The notes under the pieces are model-generated. The model was not told the DNA's origin. It did not search any database and worked only from the letters and a program-made list of their open reading frames with translations. Made by a program: the position numbers and the translations under genes. A stretch of 64,000 nt of DNA from Pedobacter rhodius (GTDB lineage Bacteria; Bacteroidota; Bacteroidia; Sphingobacteriales; Sphingobacteriaceae): the NCBI RefSeq assembly GCF_027213645.1, contig NZ_JAPWGL010000002.1, positions 744,001 to 808,000 on the forward strand, in the 5' to 3' direction. Positions 7,455-18,100 of the stretch are shown here, piece after piece. Numbering within the stretch: position 1 is the first letter of the stretch; every line of letters starts with the position of its first letter.

Positions 7455-10046
7455 ATGAATTTTTTAGAATCACCATTATATAAATCACTCTTTAACGATA
7501 ATATTCCAAGGATAATTCTTGATGCGAATGATCCCGATTTTACAATTATTGATTATAATGATGCTTTTAAATCGGCCACTTATACGATCGAGAGAAATGT
7601 TAAAGGACAATCGGTTTGGGTAGCTTATCCAAAAGACGATACGAAAGAGGGTACTAAAATTTTAGCTGAAGGCTTGAATAATGCTGTCAAGACCAGTAAA
7701 AAAATTCAACTCCCTCCTTTTCAATATGATATACCATCAGCTGACATGCGCTCAATTGAACCGAGTTGGTGGCAGGTAGAGATAGAACCAATTGCAGGCG
7801 CAAACGATGAGGTAGATTTTTTGCTCATTAAAACCTTAAATATTACAGATAAAATTAAGGTAAATGATACAATCAGCAATTATATTGAACGCGAGGAAAT
7901 TTTAAACAGAAAATTATTTGACACTTATGAAGAGCTAGCTTCGTCTAACGAAGAACTTCAGACCAATTTAGAAGATTTACGAACAACAAATGAGGCGTTG
8001 GCAAATTCAAGGCGGGACCTTCAAAGCCTGAATGCAGAACTGGAAAACAGAATACAGGAACGCACCAAAGATCTTCAATCGAGCAGACTCCTTCTTCAGA
8101 ATATTGTATCTACGGCAAATGTTGCCATGACACTCTTAAAAGGTGAGTCGTTAGTCATTGAGCTGGCCAATCATAAAATGCTTGAAATATGGCAAAGACC
8201 GCTTGAAGCCGTTGAGGGTAAAAAGATAACCGATGTGTTTCCGGAACTTAAAACGCAACGTTTTCCAAAGCTTTTAGCGGATGTATTTAAAACCGGTAAA
8301 CGTATTGCCATGCCGGAAGTGCCGGTCGATATATCTTATCCAAATGGCGAAATGAAATTAATATATGTTGATTTTTCATATGATCCGATTTTTGGAACCG
8401 GTGGAAAGGTGGAATATATATTAGCGACAGTCAACGACATTACAACCCAGGTAGAAAATTTCAAACAGCTTGAAGAAAGCAAATCAGAACTGCAGGCAAT
8501 AACTGAGGAATTGGCCGCATCAAATGAAGAGTTATCTGCTACGAATGAAGAACTGGCAACCACTAATGAAGAATTACAGGAGGCTCAGGAAAGTTTATTT
8601 GTAAAAAATGAAACGCTTGCTGAAACGGAAGAAAGCTTAAGACTCGCACTGGCTTCGGGTAATTTAGGTACTTACAGTGTTGTTCCGAGTACCGGTAAAT
8701 TTGAAATATCTCAAAAGGCAAGAGAATTTTATGGGCTGCCTTTAAATGAAGAAATTTCCTGGGCAGATGTTACAGCAACGGTAGTTCCGGAACATGTACA
8801 GGTAATTGAGAGAGCAAGGGTTAAGGCACTTGCAACCAATCAACCCTTTGATGTACAATATCCGATAATTCAACCTAATACAAACGAAGTTAAATGGATT
8901 AGGGTAGTTGGAAAAAGTGTTCCGCCAACAAAGCTGAGACCGGCCAGATTTTTAGGGGTAATCATGGATATAACCACCGAAGTTGAACATCGCCTGGCCA
9001 TCGAAGAAAGTGAAGCTCGTTTCAGAAATATGGCTGAAGCAACTGATGTTTTTATTGCAGTAGGCGATTTAAATGGAAATGCAACCTATTTTAACAACGC
9101 CTGGACCAGGGTTACAGGGCGTTTAATGCACGAATTATTGGCGTTTGGCTGGGTAGATTTGATTCATCCTGAAGATAAAGAGCGGTATGTTAACTTATAC
9201 TTATCCGCTTTTGAAAAACAAGAACCTTTTACCGGAGAATTCAGGATACTGGGAACAGATGGTGAATATAAGTGGCTATTGGCCAAAGGTACACCACGTT
9301 TCCACACAGATGGTACATTTATGGGATACATCAGCTCCAGTGTCGACATTACTGAACTTAAGAAAGATGAAATCAGAAAAAATGATTTTATCGGTATGGT
9401 AAGTCATGAGCTTAAAACACCATTAACAGCAATAAGTGGTTTTGTACAGGTGCTGCAGGCCAGGGCTAAAAAAACCGAAGATAATTATGCATTGTCGGCA
9501 CTTAACAGGGCTTATAATCAGGTCAAAAAAATGACCACCATGATTAACGGCTTCCTGAATGTTTCCCGCTTGGAATCCGGCAAATTACTGATTGAAAAGA
9601 CGCAGTTTCAGCTGGATGAATTATTAAAGGAACTTATTGACGAAAGCGATATTGTACAATTTTCACACGAAATTAAGCTTGAGATAAAGGAGCCGGTTAG
9701 CCTGTTTGCTGATAGGGATAAAATTGGTAGTGTTGTATCGAACCTGTTGAGTAATGCGGTTAAATATTCTTCAGCAGGGACCCGTATTGATGTAAGTTGT
9801 GAGGTGATTGATAATAAAGCTTTGGTTAGCATAACTGATCACGGCATCGGCATAGATGCTGAAGATACTGAAAAACTTTTTGACAGGTATTATCGCGTAA
9901 ATAAACAGCATACAGTTTCGGGTTTTGGCATAGGGCTTTATTTAAGTGCAGAAATTATTGAAAGGCACAATGGAAAAATTGGTGTGACTAGTAAAGTGGG
10001 TGAAGGTTCAACTTTTTATTTCGAAATTCCCTTAAACGAAAGTTAA
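7455..10046 (+). CDS. Multi-PAS hybrid-less sensor histidine kinase
   Basis: An 863-residue kinase without membrane segments. An N-terminal PAS-like region (about 15-130) is followed by a coiled coil (150-210), further PAS/PAC modules (about 215-330, 395-515, 520-640) separated by a second coil made of TNEEL-like repeats (about 335-390). The dimerisation box is VSHELKTP with phospho-acceptor His-651. The catalytic domain has N-box SNLLSNAVKY, DHGIGI and GFGIGLYL motifs. No receiver domain and no response regulator gene are present nearby, so its partner is encoded elsewhere. Being soluble, it probably senses an intracellular signal through the PAS domains. Confidence 0.93.
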   Translation: MNFLESPLYKSLFNDNIPRIILDANDPDFTIIDYNDAFKSATYTIERNVKGQSVWVAYPKDDTKEGTKILAEGLNNAVKTSKKIQLPPFQYDIPSADMRSIEPSWWQVEIEPIAGANDEVDFLLIKTLNITDKIKVNDTISNYIEREEILNRKLFDTYEELASSNEELQTNLEDLRTTNEALANSRRDLQSLNAELENRIQERTKDLQSSRLLLQNIVSTANVAMTLLKGESLVIELANHKMLEIWQRPLEAVEGKKITDVFPELKTQRFPKLLADVFKTGKRIAMPEVPVDISYPNGEMKLIYVDFSYDPIFGTGGKVEYILATVNDITTQVENFKQLEESKSELQAITEELAASNEELSATNEELATTNEELQEAQESLFVKNETLAETEESLRLALASGNLGTYSVVPSTGKFEISQKAREFYGLPLNEEISWADVTATVVPEHVQVIERARVKALATNQPFDVQYPIIQPNTNEVKWIRVVGKSVPPTKLRPARFLGVIMDITTEVEHRLAIEESEARFRNMAEATDVFIAVGDLNGNATYFNNAWTRVTGRLMHELLAFGWVDLIHPEDKERYVNLYLSAFEKQEPFTGEFRILGTDGEYKWLLAKGTPRFHTDGTFMGYISSSVDITELKKDEIRKNDFIGMVSHELKTPLTAISGFVQVLQARAKKTEDNYALSALNRAYNQVKKMTTMINGFLNVSRLESGKLLIEKTQFQLDELLKELIDESDIVQFSHEIKLEIKEPVSLFADRDKIGSVVSNLLSNAVKYSSAGTRIDVSCEVIDNKALVSITDHGIGIDAEDTEKLFDRYYRVNKQHTVSGFGIGLYLSAEIIERHNGKIGVTSKVGEGSTFYFEIPLNES

Positions 10047-10572
10047 TTTCATTCATCGTTGGATAACTATCGGATGCGGGGATGAACGACGCGGTAATTT
10101 TCCTGATAAATTTAATTTCAAAAAGATTGCCGCCTGCGCGGGAAAGACGATTTGAGAATTAACACTGGACCATGCTAAGCGGCAGAAAATTCGTGTAACC
10201 ACCCCCAGCCCCAATGTCGTTAACCTGAGCATTATCGTTGTCAGTTTGAGCTTGTCGAAGACCATTCAGTAAAAAACAAAAAATATTTGTCCTTCACTTC
10301 GACTTTGCTCAGTGCAAGCTAGCTCAGGATAACAATATTTTTGTGTTTTTTTTGCTTATGTTAAGCCAATACCCCGGTTTTTTTCTTCCGTAGCAGGAAG
10401 ACTCCATGTCATGGAACAATTCGGTGATCAGTTTAAATGACGAATCGGTCGCTCTGAAGCTAAAAAAAATATTTTGAAAATTAGTTAAGGAATGTCCCCC
10501 CTAACTTGTCCCATTTGCCCTTTATTTCTTTTAAAATCTTCTGATATCTTTATCGTATAAAAAAATTTATTT
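10047..10572. repeat. Intergenic region with fragments of dispersed palindromic repeats
   Basis: This 526-bp gap has no credible gene. It holds pieces resembling dispersed Bacteroidota intergenic repeats: a segment around 10128-10155 (GATTGCCGCCTGCGCGGG, then AAGACGATTT) that resembles elements at 23210 and 58085, and a segment at 10235-10340 containing GAGCTTGTCGAAGACC and CTCAGGATAACAA words on opposite sides of a gap. The assignment rests on visual resemblance only. Confidence 0.45.
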
Positions 10573-10998
10573 ATGGCAACTGATAATACAACTCCGATTA
10601 CAATTGAAGCAACAGTAAACACAACTGTAGAAAAAGTTTGGGAATTCTGGAACAATCCGGAGCACATTAAAAATTGGGCTTTTGCATCTCCTGAATGGCA
10701 TGCACCAAATGCAGAAAATGATTTACGGGAAGGCGGAAAATTTTCGACCACGATGGCTGCACGAGATGGTAGTATGAGTTTCGATTTTGGCGGAACTTAC
10801 ACCACGGTTGAAACGCATAAACTGATTGAATATGTACTGGACGACGGCAGAAAAGTAAAAATACTTTTTGAAGGTGAAGGAGATAAAACCAAAGTTACAG
10901 AAACGTTTGATCCGGAAAACACAAATCCGCTTGACATGCAGAAAGGCGGCTGGCAAGCCATTTTGGATAATTTTAAACAGTATACGGAACAACACTAA
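10573..10998 (+). CDS. SRPBCC (AHSA1-like START-fold) protein
   Basis: A 141-residue cytosolic protein with the AHSA1/polyketide-cyclase-like pattern: ITIEATVNTTVEKVWEFWNNPEHIKNW at the N-terminus, FDFGGTYTTVE in the centre, and TKVTETFDPENTNP followed by a C-terminal helix GGWQAILDNFKQY. The fold forms a hydrophobic ligand cavity; members of this family in Bacteroidota have no established substrate. It stands alone, convergent with the rhamnosidase gene, and a bidirectional hairpin terminator lies between them. Confidence 0.88.
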   Translation: MATDNTTPITIEATVNTTVEKVWEFWNNPEHIKNWAFASPEWHAPNAENDLREGGKFSTTMAARDGSMSFDFGGTYTTVETHKLIEYVLDDGRKVKILFEGEGDKTKVTETFDPENTNPLDMQKGGWQAILDNFKQYTEQH

Positions 10999-11042
10999 AA
11001 CCTAAGCATTAAACATTTAATAAAATGCGCTTTAAATGGTTA

Positions 11043-11078
11043 ACGCTACAAAAGATCTTTAAAGATTTTTTGTAGCGT
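11043..11078. terminator. Bidirectional hairpin terminator between convergent genes
   Basis: Two 18-bp arms (11043-11060 and 11061-11078) pair over ACGCTACAAAAGATCTTT with a single mismatch. The site lies between the stop codons of the SRPBCC gene (10998) and the convergent rhamnosidase gene (11084), where a shared terminator is expected. Confidence 0.7.
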
Positions 11079-11083
11079 CATGT

Positions 11084-13483
11084 CTATGAACCACTTTTAT
11101 AAGAGATTTCGCCCCACCATTCGCCACCTGTTATATCGACGTAATACTGACCATTTTCATTTTTAAGATTTTTTGGTTTATTATTCAGGCGGAAATTGGC
11201 CACGGTATTTTCTCCGTTTAGTTTAAGCCTGGCCGTTACGCCTTTTGGAACGGTTACGTTAAATTTCATACCAGTCTTTGTTTTTGTCCATGAAACAGAT
11301 GTCTTCCCAAACTCGGTAACTACATCACCATTTGCATAATCCAGGTTTCCTAATCGCGGGTCGATAACCAGCTTTTTATTCCATACTGGTCCGTCGAGCC
11401 TTACCCCCAATACATAAGCACTTAAAAAGTAGGCCGGAAAAACACCATAAATATGTACCTTGCTTCCTTCTTCAAAATAATGTTCCCAGGCGGTCTGCCA
11501 GTCGTAATCAAGTGTAGCTTTCCATCGCTCACGAATCATATCTAATATTTTCTCATCTGTTTTGCCCTTATTTTCGGCATACATTTGTTTAAAGCTGTAA
11601 TAATAAGTCATGAAACAATAAGGTTTATCCCATTTGTTTTTTAAAAATTGCTTCATACTATCTAAACGACTTTTTGGTACCACCTCCTGGTCAATTGCAA
11701 AAATTGCAGCTTCGAAAGTTGGTTCCGCATAGCCATCTTTAATGCTGATGTCCATTTTTTGTGCTGCGAATATTTTTCTTGCAGCAGCTTCATTGTCTAT
11801 ATAGGCACTGTAATAAGTGCCCTTGTCTTTATTCCACAAATATTTGTTAATTGCAGTTCGGAGCTTTTGTGCTGCATCGCCGAAATAGGCCGCTTCTTCA
11901 TTTTGCCCGATTTCTTTTCCAAGGTAAGCCGCATCGGTAAGTGCTTTAAATATAAAAGCATTTAAGCCTGTGCCTTCGCAAACCTGGTAGCGTAATGGAT
12001 TTGTAGATACTTCCCATTCTCTGGCCTTAACCAATCCTCTCTCTGTACGGCGTTCCAGAAACCAGTTTAACTGACGGGTTACAGGAAGCCATATTTCCTT
12101 AATAAAGGCTTTATCTCCCGTACTTTCATAATACCTTCTGACCCCTTCTACCCAATCACAGGTACGGTCTTCCATGTAGCCATGAATGTCCCATCTGTCT
12201 GACGCTGTATGTGCTTTCACCCGTCCGTCTGGTTGTTGACTCAAAGCCGTACGGCGTAACATTTCTTTTAATAAGCGGGCATCGGCGTACATTTTTTTCC
12301 CGTTAAGATCGGGGCCTGCCATCGCGGTGCGGGTAACATCAAAGGCTGGTGGGTCGCAGTCCATCCATTCTACACGTTCGCGATCGGCACAATCGACATA
12401 AGCGTCTTCACTAAGTATTTGTAAAGAGCGGGTTAGCCTGTCCCATAATTTATTGAGCATCTTATCGCTGCTTTGAAAACTTCCTATCCGTTCGAAAGGG
12501 TATGTCCTTTCTGTTAAATTCAATCGATTTAATTTCAGATCGCCCTTTGTTGCGTAAATGATAAAATTTTTCGTTCCGTAAGTATCGTAAGTTGTATAGT
12601 TTTGCAGGCCATTGCGTGTGGTGTAGGTGTTATTTAATTCACCGTCTTTATCGAACAGACGCAAAACTGCGCCCGCTTCCGCCTGCAAATCCAGGCTAAG
12701 GTAAGCCTGGTAGTAATCGGGTAGCCTGACTTTAAGTGTATCGCCTTGCTTTATCGATATAGGGAAAAGCCTGGCCGCAGGTTTTGTATTGATGGTTAAA
12801 TTAGGGATGATGGTTTCTTTCAGAAATGGAAGTTCCTGTTTACGAAGTGCATAGAAATTTGTTAAATTTTTAACTTTTACTGCATTGGCCCAGGATTGAT
12901 CGTTAAAAGTACATGAAGTATAATTCGCAGGCATTTTACGGGCATCAATATTTTCACGTATAGACGACCAGGCGAATGAGCGGTTCAGGTAAGCATATTC
13001 AGGGGATACCTTCCAGCTATTGTCTGTTTTTATCTGACGTTTTGCAGCATCTTTTAAATCTATAAGGGCAGTAAAGCCCGCCTCATGCGCCATAATTTGT
13101 CCGGTGTGGTCAAAGCGATGGACCACCACCACCACTACATTTTTTCCTTTTTTCAGGTAAGCCGCTATATTGGCGCTTGCATATTGTGGTCCTTTATTTT
13201 CAAAACGTACAGGGCCACGCATTAAATATTTTCCGTTAATAAATACAGCAAAACGGTTGTAGGCAAAGAGATTTAAAGTTGCAGATTTACTAACTTCAGC
13301 TACTGAAAAACTTTTTCTGAAAACGACATGCAAATCACCTTTTATGCTGCTATCCTGAACATTCCAGATGTAATTTTTATCTAAGATTTTTGATATTTTA
13401 TCTTGTGAATAAGCATCGATAGAAAACGTAAACAGAAATAATATAATGATTGAGCAAATTATTTTCGGAAAATGTCTATTCAT
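11084..13483 (-). CDS. GH78 alpha-L-rhamnosidase-like glycoside hydrolase, secreted
   Basis: About 799 residues. The frame is open for 24 codons further upstream, but the ATG at 13483 directly precedes a good signal peptide (MNRHFPKIICSIIILFLFTF, then SIDAYSQ), so I start there. An N-terminal jelly-roll region resembling the rhamnosidase accessory domain (YNRFAVFINGKYLMRGP) precedes an (alpha/alpha)6 barrel with DCADRERVEWMDCDPP, the acidic DRERxEW motif of GH78. Later TAWEHYFEEGSKVHIYG fits the second catalytic region, and a C-terminal beta domain follows. It is the last gene of the SusC/SusD locus and suggests a rhamnose-containing glycan as the target. Confidence 0.85.
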   Translation of the reverse strand: MNRHFPKIICSIIILFLFTFSIDAYSQDKISKILDKNYIWNVQDSSIKGDLHVVFRKSFSVAEVSKSATLNLFAYNRFAVFINGKYLMRGPVRFENKGPQYASANIAAYLKKGKNVVVVVVHRFDHTGQIMAHEAGFTALIDLKDAAKRQIKTDNSWKVSPEYAYLNRSFAWSSIRENIDARKMPANYTSCTFNDQSWANAVKVKNLTNFYALRKQELPFLKETIIPNLTINTKPAARLFPISIKQGDTLKVRLPDYYQAYLSLDLQAEAGAVLRLFDKDGELNNTYTTRNGLQNYTTYDTYGTKNFIIYATKGDLKLNRLNLTERTYPFERIGSFQSSDKMLNKLWDRLTRSLQILSEDAYVDCADRERVEWMDCDPPAFDVTRTAMAGPDLNGKKMYADARLLKEMLRRTALSQQPDGRVKAHTASDRWDIHGYMEDRTCDWVEGVRRYYESTGDKAFIKEIWLPVTRQLNWFLERRTERGLVKAREWEVSTNPLRYQVCEGTGLNAFIFKALTDAAYLGKEIGQNEEAAYFGDAAQKLRTAINKYLWNKDKGTYYSAYIDNEAAARKIFAAQKMDISIKDGYAEPTFEAAIFAIDQEVVPKSRLDSMKQFLKNKWDKPYCFMTYYYSFKQMYAENKGKTDEKILDMIRERWKATLDYDWQTAWEHYFEEGSKVHIYGVFPAYFLSAYVLGVRLDGPVWNKKLVIDPRLGNLDYANGDVVTEFGKTSVSWTKTKTGMKFNVTVPKGVTARLKLNGENTVANFRLNNKPKNLKNENGQYYVDITGGEWWGEISYKSGS

Positions 13484-13599
13484 TTTTTTCTTTTTGAAGT
13501 ACATAAATAAGTAAGATACCATTATCAATCGCGTGCAAAAGCCCTTATAAACCAAACGAAGCGGTAATTGCCGCTTCGTTTGGTTAAATCTTATTATAA

Positions 13600-15081
13600 T
13601 TAATATCCGGGGTTTTGTGTCAACAGGTTATTTAAATTAAGTTCATCCTGTGGAATTGGGAATAGTAATCTGTTTACCGTTACATTAAACGCCAGGGGCG
13701 AAATATCAGGACGTGTAGGTTTAAGTTTCGCACCGTATGCATTCATTACGGTAATCGCTTGTCCTGTACGTACTAAATCCAGCCAGCGGTGATTCTCGAA
13801 TGCCAGTTCTATCCGACGTTCTTTAGCAATAGCAGCACGCAAATCTGTTTGGCCGGATGCGGCATAAGTCGTAATTCCTGCCCGGGTCCTTACCTGGTCT
13901 AGGTAGGTAATGGCTTCCGCATTTTTCCCTTGTTCATTTAAGCTTTCTGCCAGTAATAAAAGGGCATCAGCATAGCGGTAAACAGGCCAGTCATCGTTTG
14001 TATTGTTGTATTGAAAGTGAGGCAGGTGCAAATATTTATTTACATAAACCTGCTGTACGGTATTACCCGAACCATCCACATAAGAAGTAGCAATAGATGC
14101 CGCTTTTCGTTTGTCATTTGGCTCATATGCAGCAATCAGATCGGCTGAAGGAATATTCCATCCGCCCGTTGTCTGGTTATTACCAACAACTCCGGTAAAG
14201 TTTATAGTACTGGCTGTTGCAGGCAACATCTGGTAAACGATGCCGTTTTGCAAACCCACCAGGCCTTGAAGATACTGAACTTCAAAGATCATTTCTGCAT
14301 TGTTTTTATTAGCAGGCAGGAAAATTGATGCATAATCCGGCAACAGGCTGTAGCCTAAGGTGGTTACTTCTTTCAATACCCGCTCTGCATCTGCATATTG
14401 TTTCAAAGTCATATAAACATAACCCAACAACATTTTTGCAGCACCTTTTGCCACCTGACCTTTAACGACAGGTGTATTGGGCATCAGGTTTGCAGCATCA
14501 GTTGCATCAGCAATAATCTGCTTATAAACATCGGCTTTAGGCGAACGTGGTAGTTTGGTTTCAGCGACACTATTAACCTCTGATAAATCAGTCAGGTATA
14601 ATGGAACATCTCCGTAATATTGTACCAGTTCAAAATAGTAAAATGCCCTTAGAAATTCGGCCTGCCCCTTTAAGTTGCTTTTTAAAGTTGCATTAATGGT
14701 TGAGGCGTCAATTCGCTTTAAAACTGCATTGGCACGCGAAATTCCCTGATAACAAAATACAAATTTATTTTTGGTATTGAAGTTATTGGGCACATCAATA
14801 AAACTGGCTATTTCATATTTCGAAATAAACTGCCCGCCTGAAATGGTTGCGTTGAATACATAATTAGCATTGTCAGAACGCATTTCACCCATTACATAGG
14901 CATCGTTATACAAGCTACGTAATGAAGCATAAATTCCTGTAACCGCCTGCCTGTAATCATCGTCGGTAACATAGGTCGCATTTGAAGTTACCCTGGTTTG
15001 TGGCAATATTTCCAAAAAGCTTTTCTTGCACGAACTGCCAACTATCAGCAGCAGTACAATCATGAGTGTTCTTGTTTTCAT
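13600..15081 (-). CDS. SusD/RagB-family outer-membrane lipoprotein
   Basis: A 493-residue surface glycan-binding lipoprotein. The lipobox lies in VGSSCKK, and the sequence then runs SFLEILPQTRVT as in SusD proteins, with TPR-like helices and the terminal FPIPQDELNLNNLLTQNPGY expected of the family. An upstream ATG at 15108 would make a nine-residue longer protein starting 2 bp after the SusC stop; I prefer 15081 because it gives a normal lipoprotein signal and has an A-rich upstream stretch. It works as the lid of the TonB-dependent receptor encoded directly upstream. Confidence 0.93.
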   Translation of the reverse strand: MKTRTLMIVLLLIVGSSCKKSFLEILPQTRVTSNATYVTDDDYRQAVTGIYASLRSLYNDAYVMGEMRSDNANYVFNATISGGQFISKYEIASFIDVPNNFNTKNKFVFCYQGISRANAVLKRIDASTINATLKSNLKGQAEFLRAFYYFELVQYYGDVPLYLTDLSEVNSVAETKLPRSPKADVYKQIIADATDAANLMPNTPVVKGQVAKGAAKMLLGYVYMTLKQYADAERVLKEVTTLGYSLLPDYASIFLPANKNNAEMIFEVQYLQGLVGLQNGIVYQMLPATASTINFTGVVGNNQTTGGWNIPSADLIAAYEPNDKRKAASIATSYVDGSGNTVQQVYVNKYLHLPHFQYNNTNDDWPVYRYADALLLLAESLNEQGKNAEAITYLDQVRTRAGITTYAASGQTDLRAAIAKERRIELAFENHRWLDLVRTGQAITVMNAYGAKLKPTRPDISPLAFNVTVNRLLFPIPQDELNLNNLLTQNPGY

Positions 15082-15110
15082 GTTATTTTTTTTATCAAAC
15101 AGGTTCATGA

Positions 15111-18100
15111 TTATTTAAGGTTTAAGTTAACGCCGAAATTAAAAGTACGCGGTACAGGATATGTGGTATTATCAATACCTTGAACCAAGCCGGTTGAGTT
15201 GCCGTTATAGCTGTTAACTTCAGGGTTTGCACCATTGTATTTTGTGAATACAAATAATTGCTGCACACTGGTGTATACCCGTAGGTTTTTAAGGTATTTA
15301 TTGTCTTTGAATGGTAAGGTATAACCTAATGTTACGTTTTTAATGGTTAAAAAGCTACCATCACTAACCCAGCGTGAATTGGTGTTCCGCTCAATTGTGT
15401 AGGCCCCTGCCTTCGGATGAATACCATCTCCCGGATCCTGAACGGATTTCCATCTGCGGGCAACGTCTTTTGTTACATTGAAAACACCGTCAAGATTTTG
15501 AATGTACTCCAGCGTTCTGTTTTGAATATCATTCCCATATGAACCGGAGGCTACAATTGCAAAGTCGAAATTTTTATACGTCAGGTTGTTGGTTATTCCG
15601 AACGTAAAATCCGGATTTGGATCACCAATAACGGTTAAGTCGTTCAGGTTGATAACACCATCTCCATTAACATCGGCCATTTTTACAGTACCTACAGCAG
15701 AGTTAGCATATTTAGGAGAAGAATCAAAATCTTGCTGATCTTTATAAACACCAATAAATTTATAACCATAAAATAAACCAATAGGGCTGCCTACCTGGTT
15801 AATACTTGGGTTATTAGGGTCGCCTCGTGGTAACAGCCCAACATATGGATCAACGTTAACAACTTTATTTTTAATAAACGTAATGTTAAAATTAGTTGAC
15901 CATTTTAATGCGCCTACCAGGTTTTGGCTGGTAATGGCGAATTCATGACCGGTAAACTTAAACTTGCCGGCATTGGTGGTTACCGAAGAATATCCTGTAG
16001 CTGATGGTACATCTACATTCAGCAGCATATCCGTAGTAATCTTATTAAAATAATCGTAGGTAAAAAATATACGGTTATTAAACAAGCCTAAATCAAAGCC
16101 GACATCCAGTTGCTTCGATTTTTCCCAGGTTAAGCCCTGGTTTCCAATATTGCCAAGGGCGAAGCCCGGAGAAAGCGTGCCATTGTATGGATAATTGGTG
16201 GTCGTAGTATTAACCAGGTAGCTGTAATTACCAATATTGAAATTTCCGTTCAAGCCGTAACCTGCCCGAAGCTTCAGATTTGAAACTGCAGTGAAGTTTT
16301 TCATAAAATCTTCATCACTAATGTTCCAACCTGCAGATATGGCCGGGAAATTTCCGTATTTTACATTTGAACCAAATCTCGAAGAACCGTCACGACGGAA
16401 GGATGCCGACAACAGGTATTTCCCTTTATAATTATAATTCAAACGTGAAACCAATGAGGCTAAAGACCATTCCTGCGTATCATAACTAGGAACAAACTGT
16501 GTGGCCGCAGCTAATGATTGTATCTTATCATTTGGGAAACCGGTTGCATCGACATTACTATAGTCGCTATGGTATTTTTGTGCTGTGTAGCCTACAAGTA
16601 CATCAAAATTATGGTCACCAAAAGAACGGTTATAGTTCAATGTATTTTCTGTCAGCCACGAATAGTTTACAAAATTACGCTCGGTAGCGCTGGTTAAATT
16701 TGGTGGCGGCGCAAACAGTGAGCCAGATGTTGAAGGGCTGAAACGATTATACTGTTGGTTGGTATAATCGATGTTTACACTTGTTTTAAAATTTAAGCCT
16801 TTTACAAGCTCAACAGTTCCAAAAGCATTCGATAAAATACGTCCGGTACGGGTATAATTTTTAACCTCCTGCGCTACCCGATACCAGTTAGGATTAGGGA
16901 AAAGACCAGTTGAGGTTGCAATTAAAGGCAATGAACCATCAGCATTCATATACGGTGCCAATGGTGATGTAGCAATGGCATTTTGGATAATACCGCCACC
17001 AAATATGTTACCATCCGTATTAGGGGTATTATTAGTCGCATAACTTGGCGCAACATTAAGACCTATAGTAACCCTATCGTTAAATTTATATTCTGAATTT
17101 AGGCGTAGTGAATAACGCTTATAATCCGAATTGATGAGTACCCCTTTCTGGCTGATGTATCCAACCGTAGCCGATGTACTCAGCTTATCTTTTCCACTGG
17201 TTAATGATAAACTATAATTTTGTATAGGCGCTGTTTGCAACAGTACATCGTACCAATCGGTACCGCCACCGCGATATTGAGCAGGATTCTGGTATTCGGC
17301 AGGAATGCTGGTTGCTGTACCGGCCTTTATCCTGTCGCTATATAACTCTTTTTGAAATTGTGCAAATTCTTCGGCATTCATCATATCAGGCCGCCCTTTC
17401 TGAGGTACCGATTGTATACCATAAAACGCGTTAAAACTCAGGTTAGACTGCCCCTCTTTTGCTTTTTTAGTTTGTATCAGGAACACGCCATTGGCAGCTC
17501 GTGAACCATATAATGCGGTGGCAGATGCATCTTTTAATACCGAGAAACTCTCGATCTCGTCGGGGTTGATATTACTTATATCACCTACAATCGGGAAACC
17601 ATCCACTACATATAAAGGCTGGCTGCCTCCACCTATGGATAATGCACCCCGAATACGCACCGACATGCCCTGGCCGGGGATACCGCTGGTTTGGTTAATT
17701 TGTACACCAGCTATTTTACCCTGTAATTTTTGAGAAAACTGTGTTACCGGAAGGTCTTTTATCTCGCTGGCATTAACTGTACTTATCGAGCCTGTAACAT
17801 CGGCCCTTTTTTGCGTACCAAATGCCACCACAACCACCTCATTTAAGGTACTGCTTTCAGGTTGCAGGGAAATACTAAGGCTGGTTTGATCGCCTATCGT
17901 TACATCCTGTGTTTTGTAACCAATGTACTTAAATGTTAGTATGGATGATTTACCTGCAACAGTAATCCTGAAATTTCCGTTCGCGTCGGTTGTTGCTCCG
18001 TTTGCTGAACCTTTTTCGATAATTGAAACACCGATTAAAGGCAAGCCTTTTTCATCTTTCACCGTACCAGACACTGAAATGCTAAGTCGGGCTTTAGCAC

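Noticed and set aside
10485-10751. Minus-strand frame (88 codons) overlapping the SRPBCC gene
   Set aside because: It overlaps the real gene on the other strand and shows no family motif.
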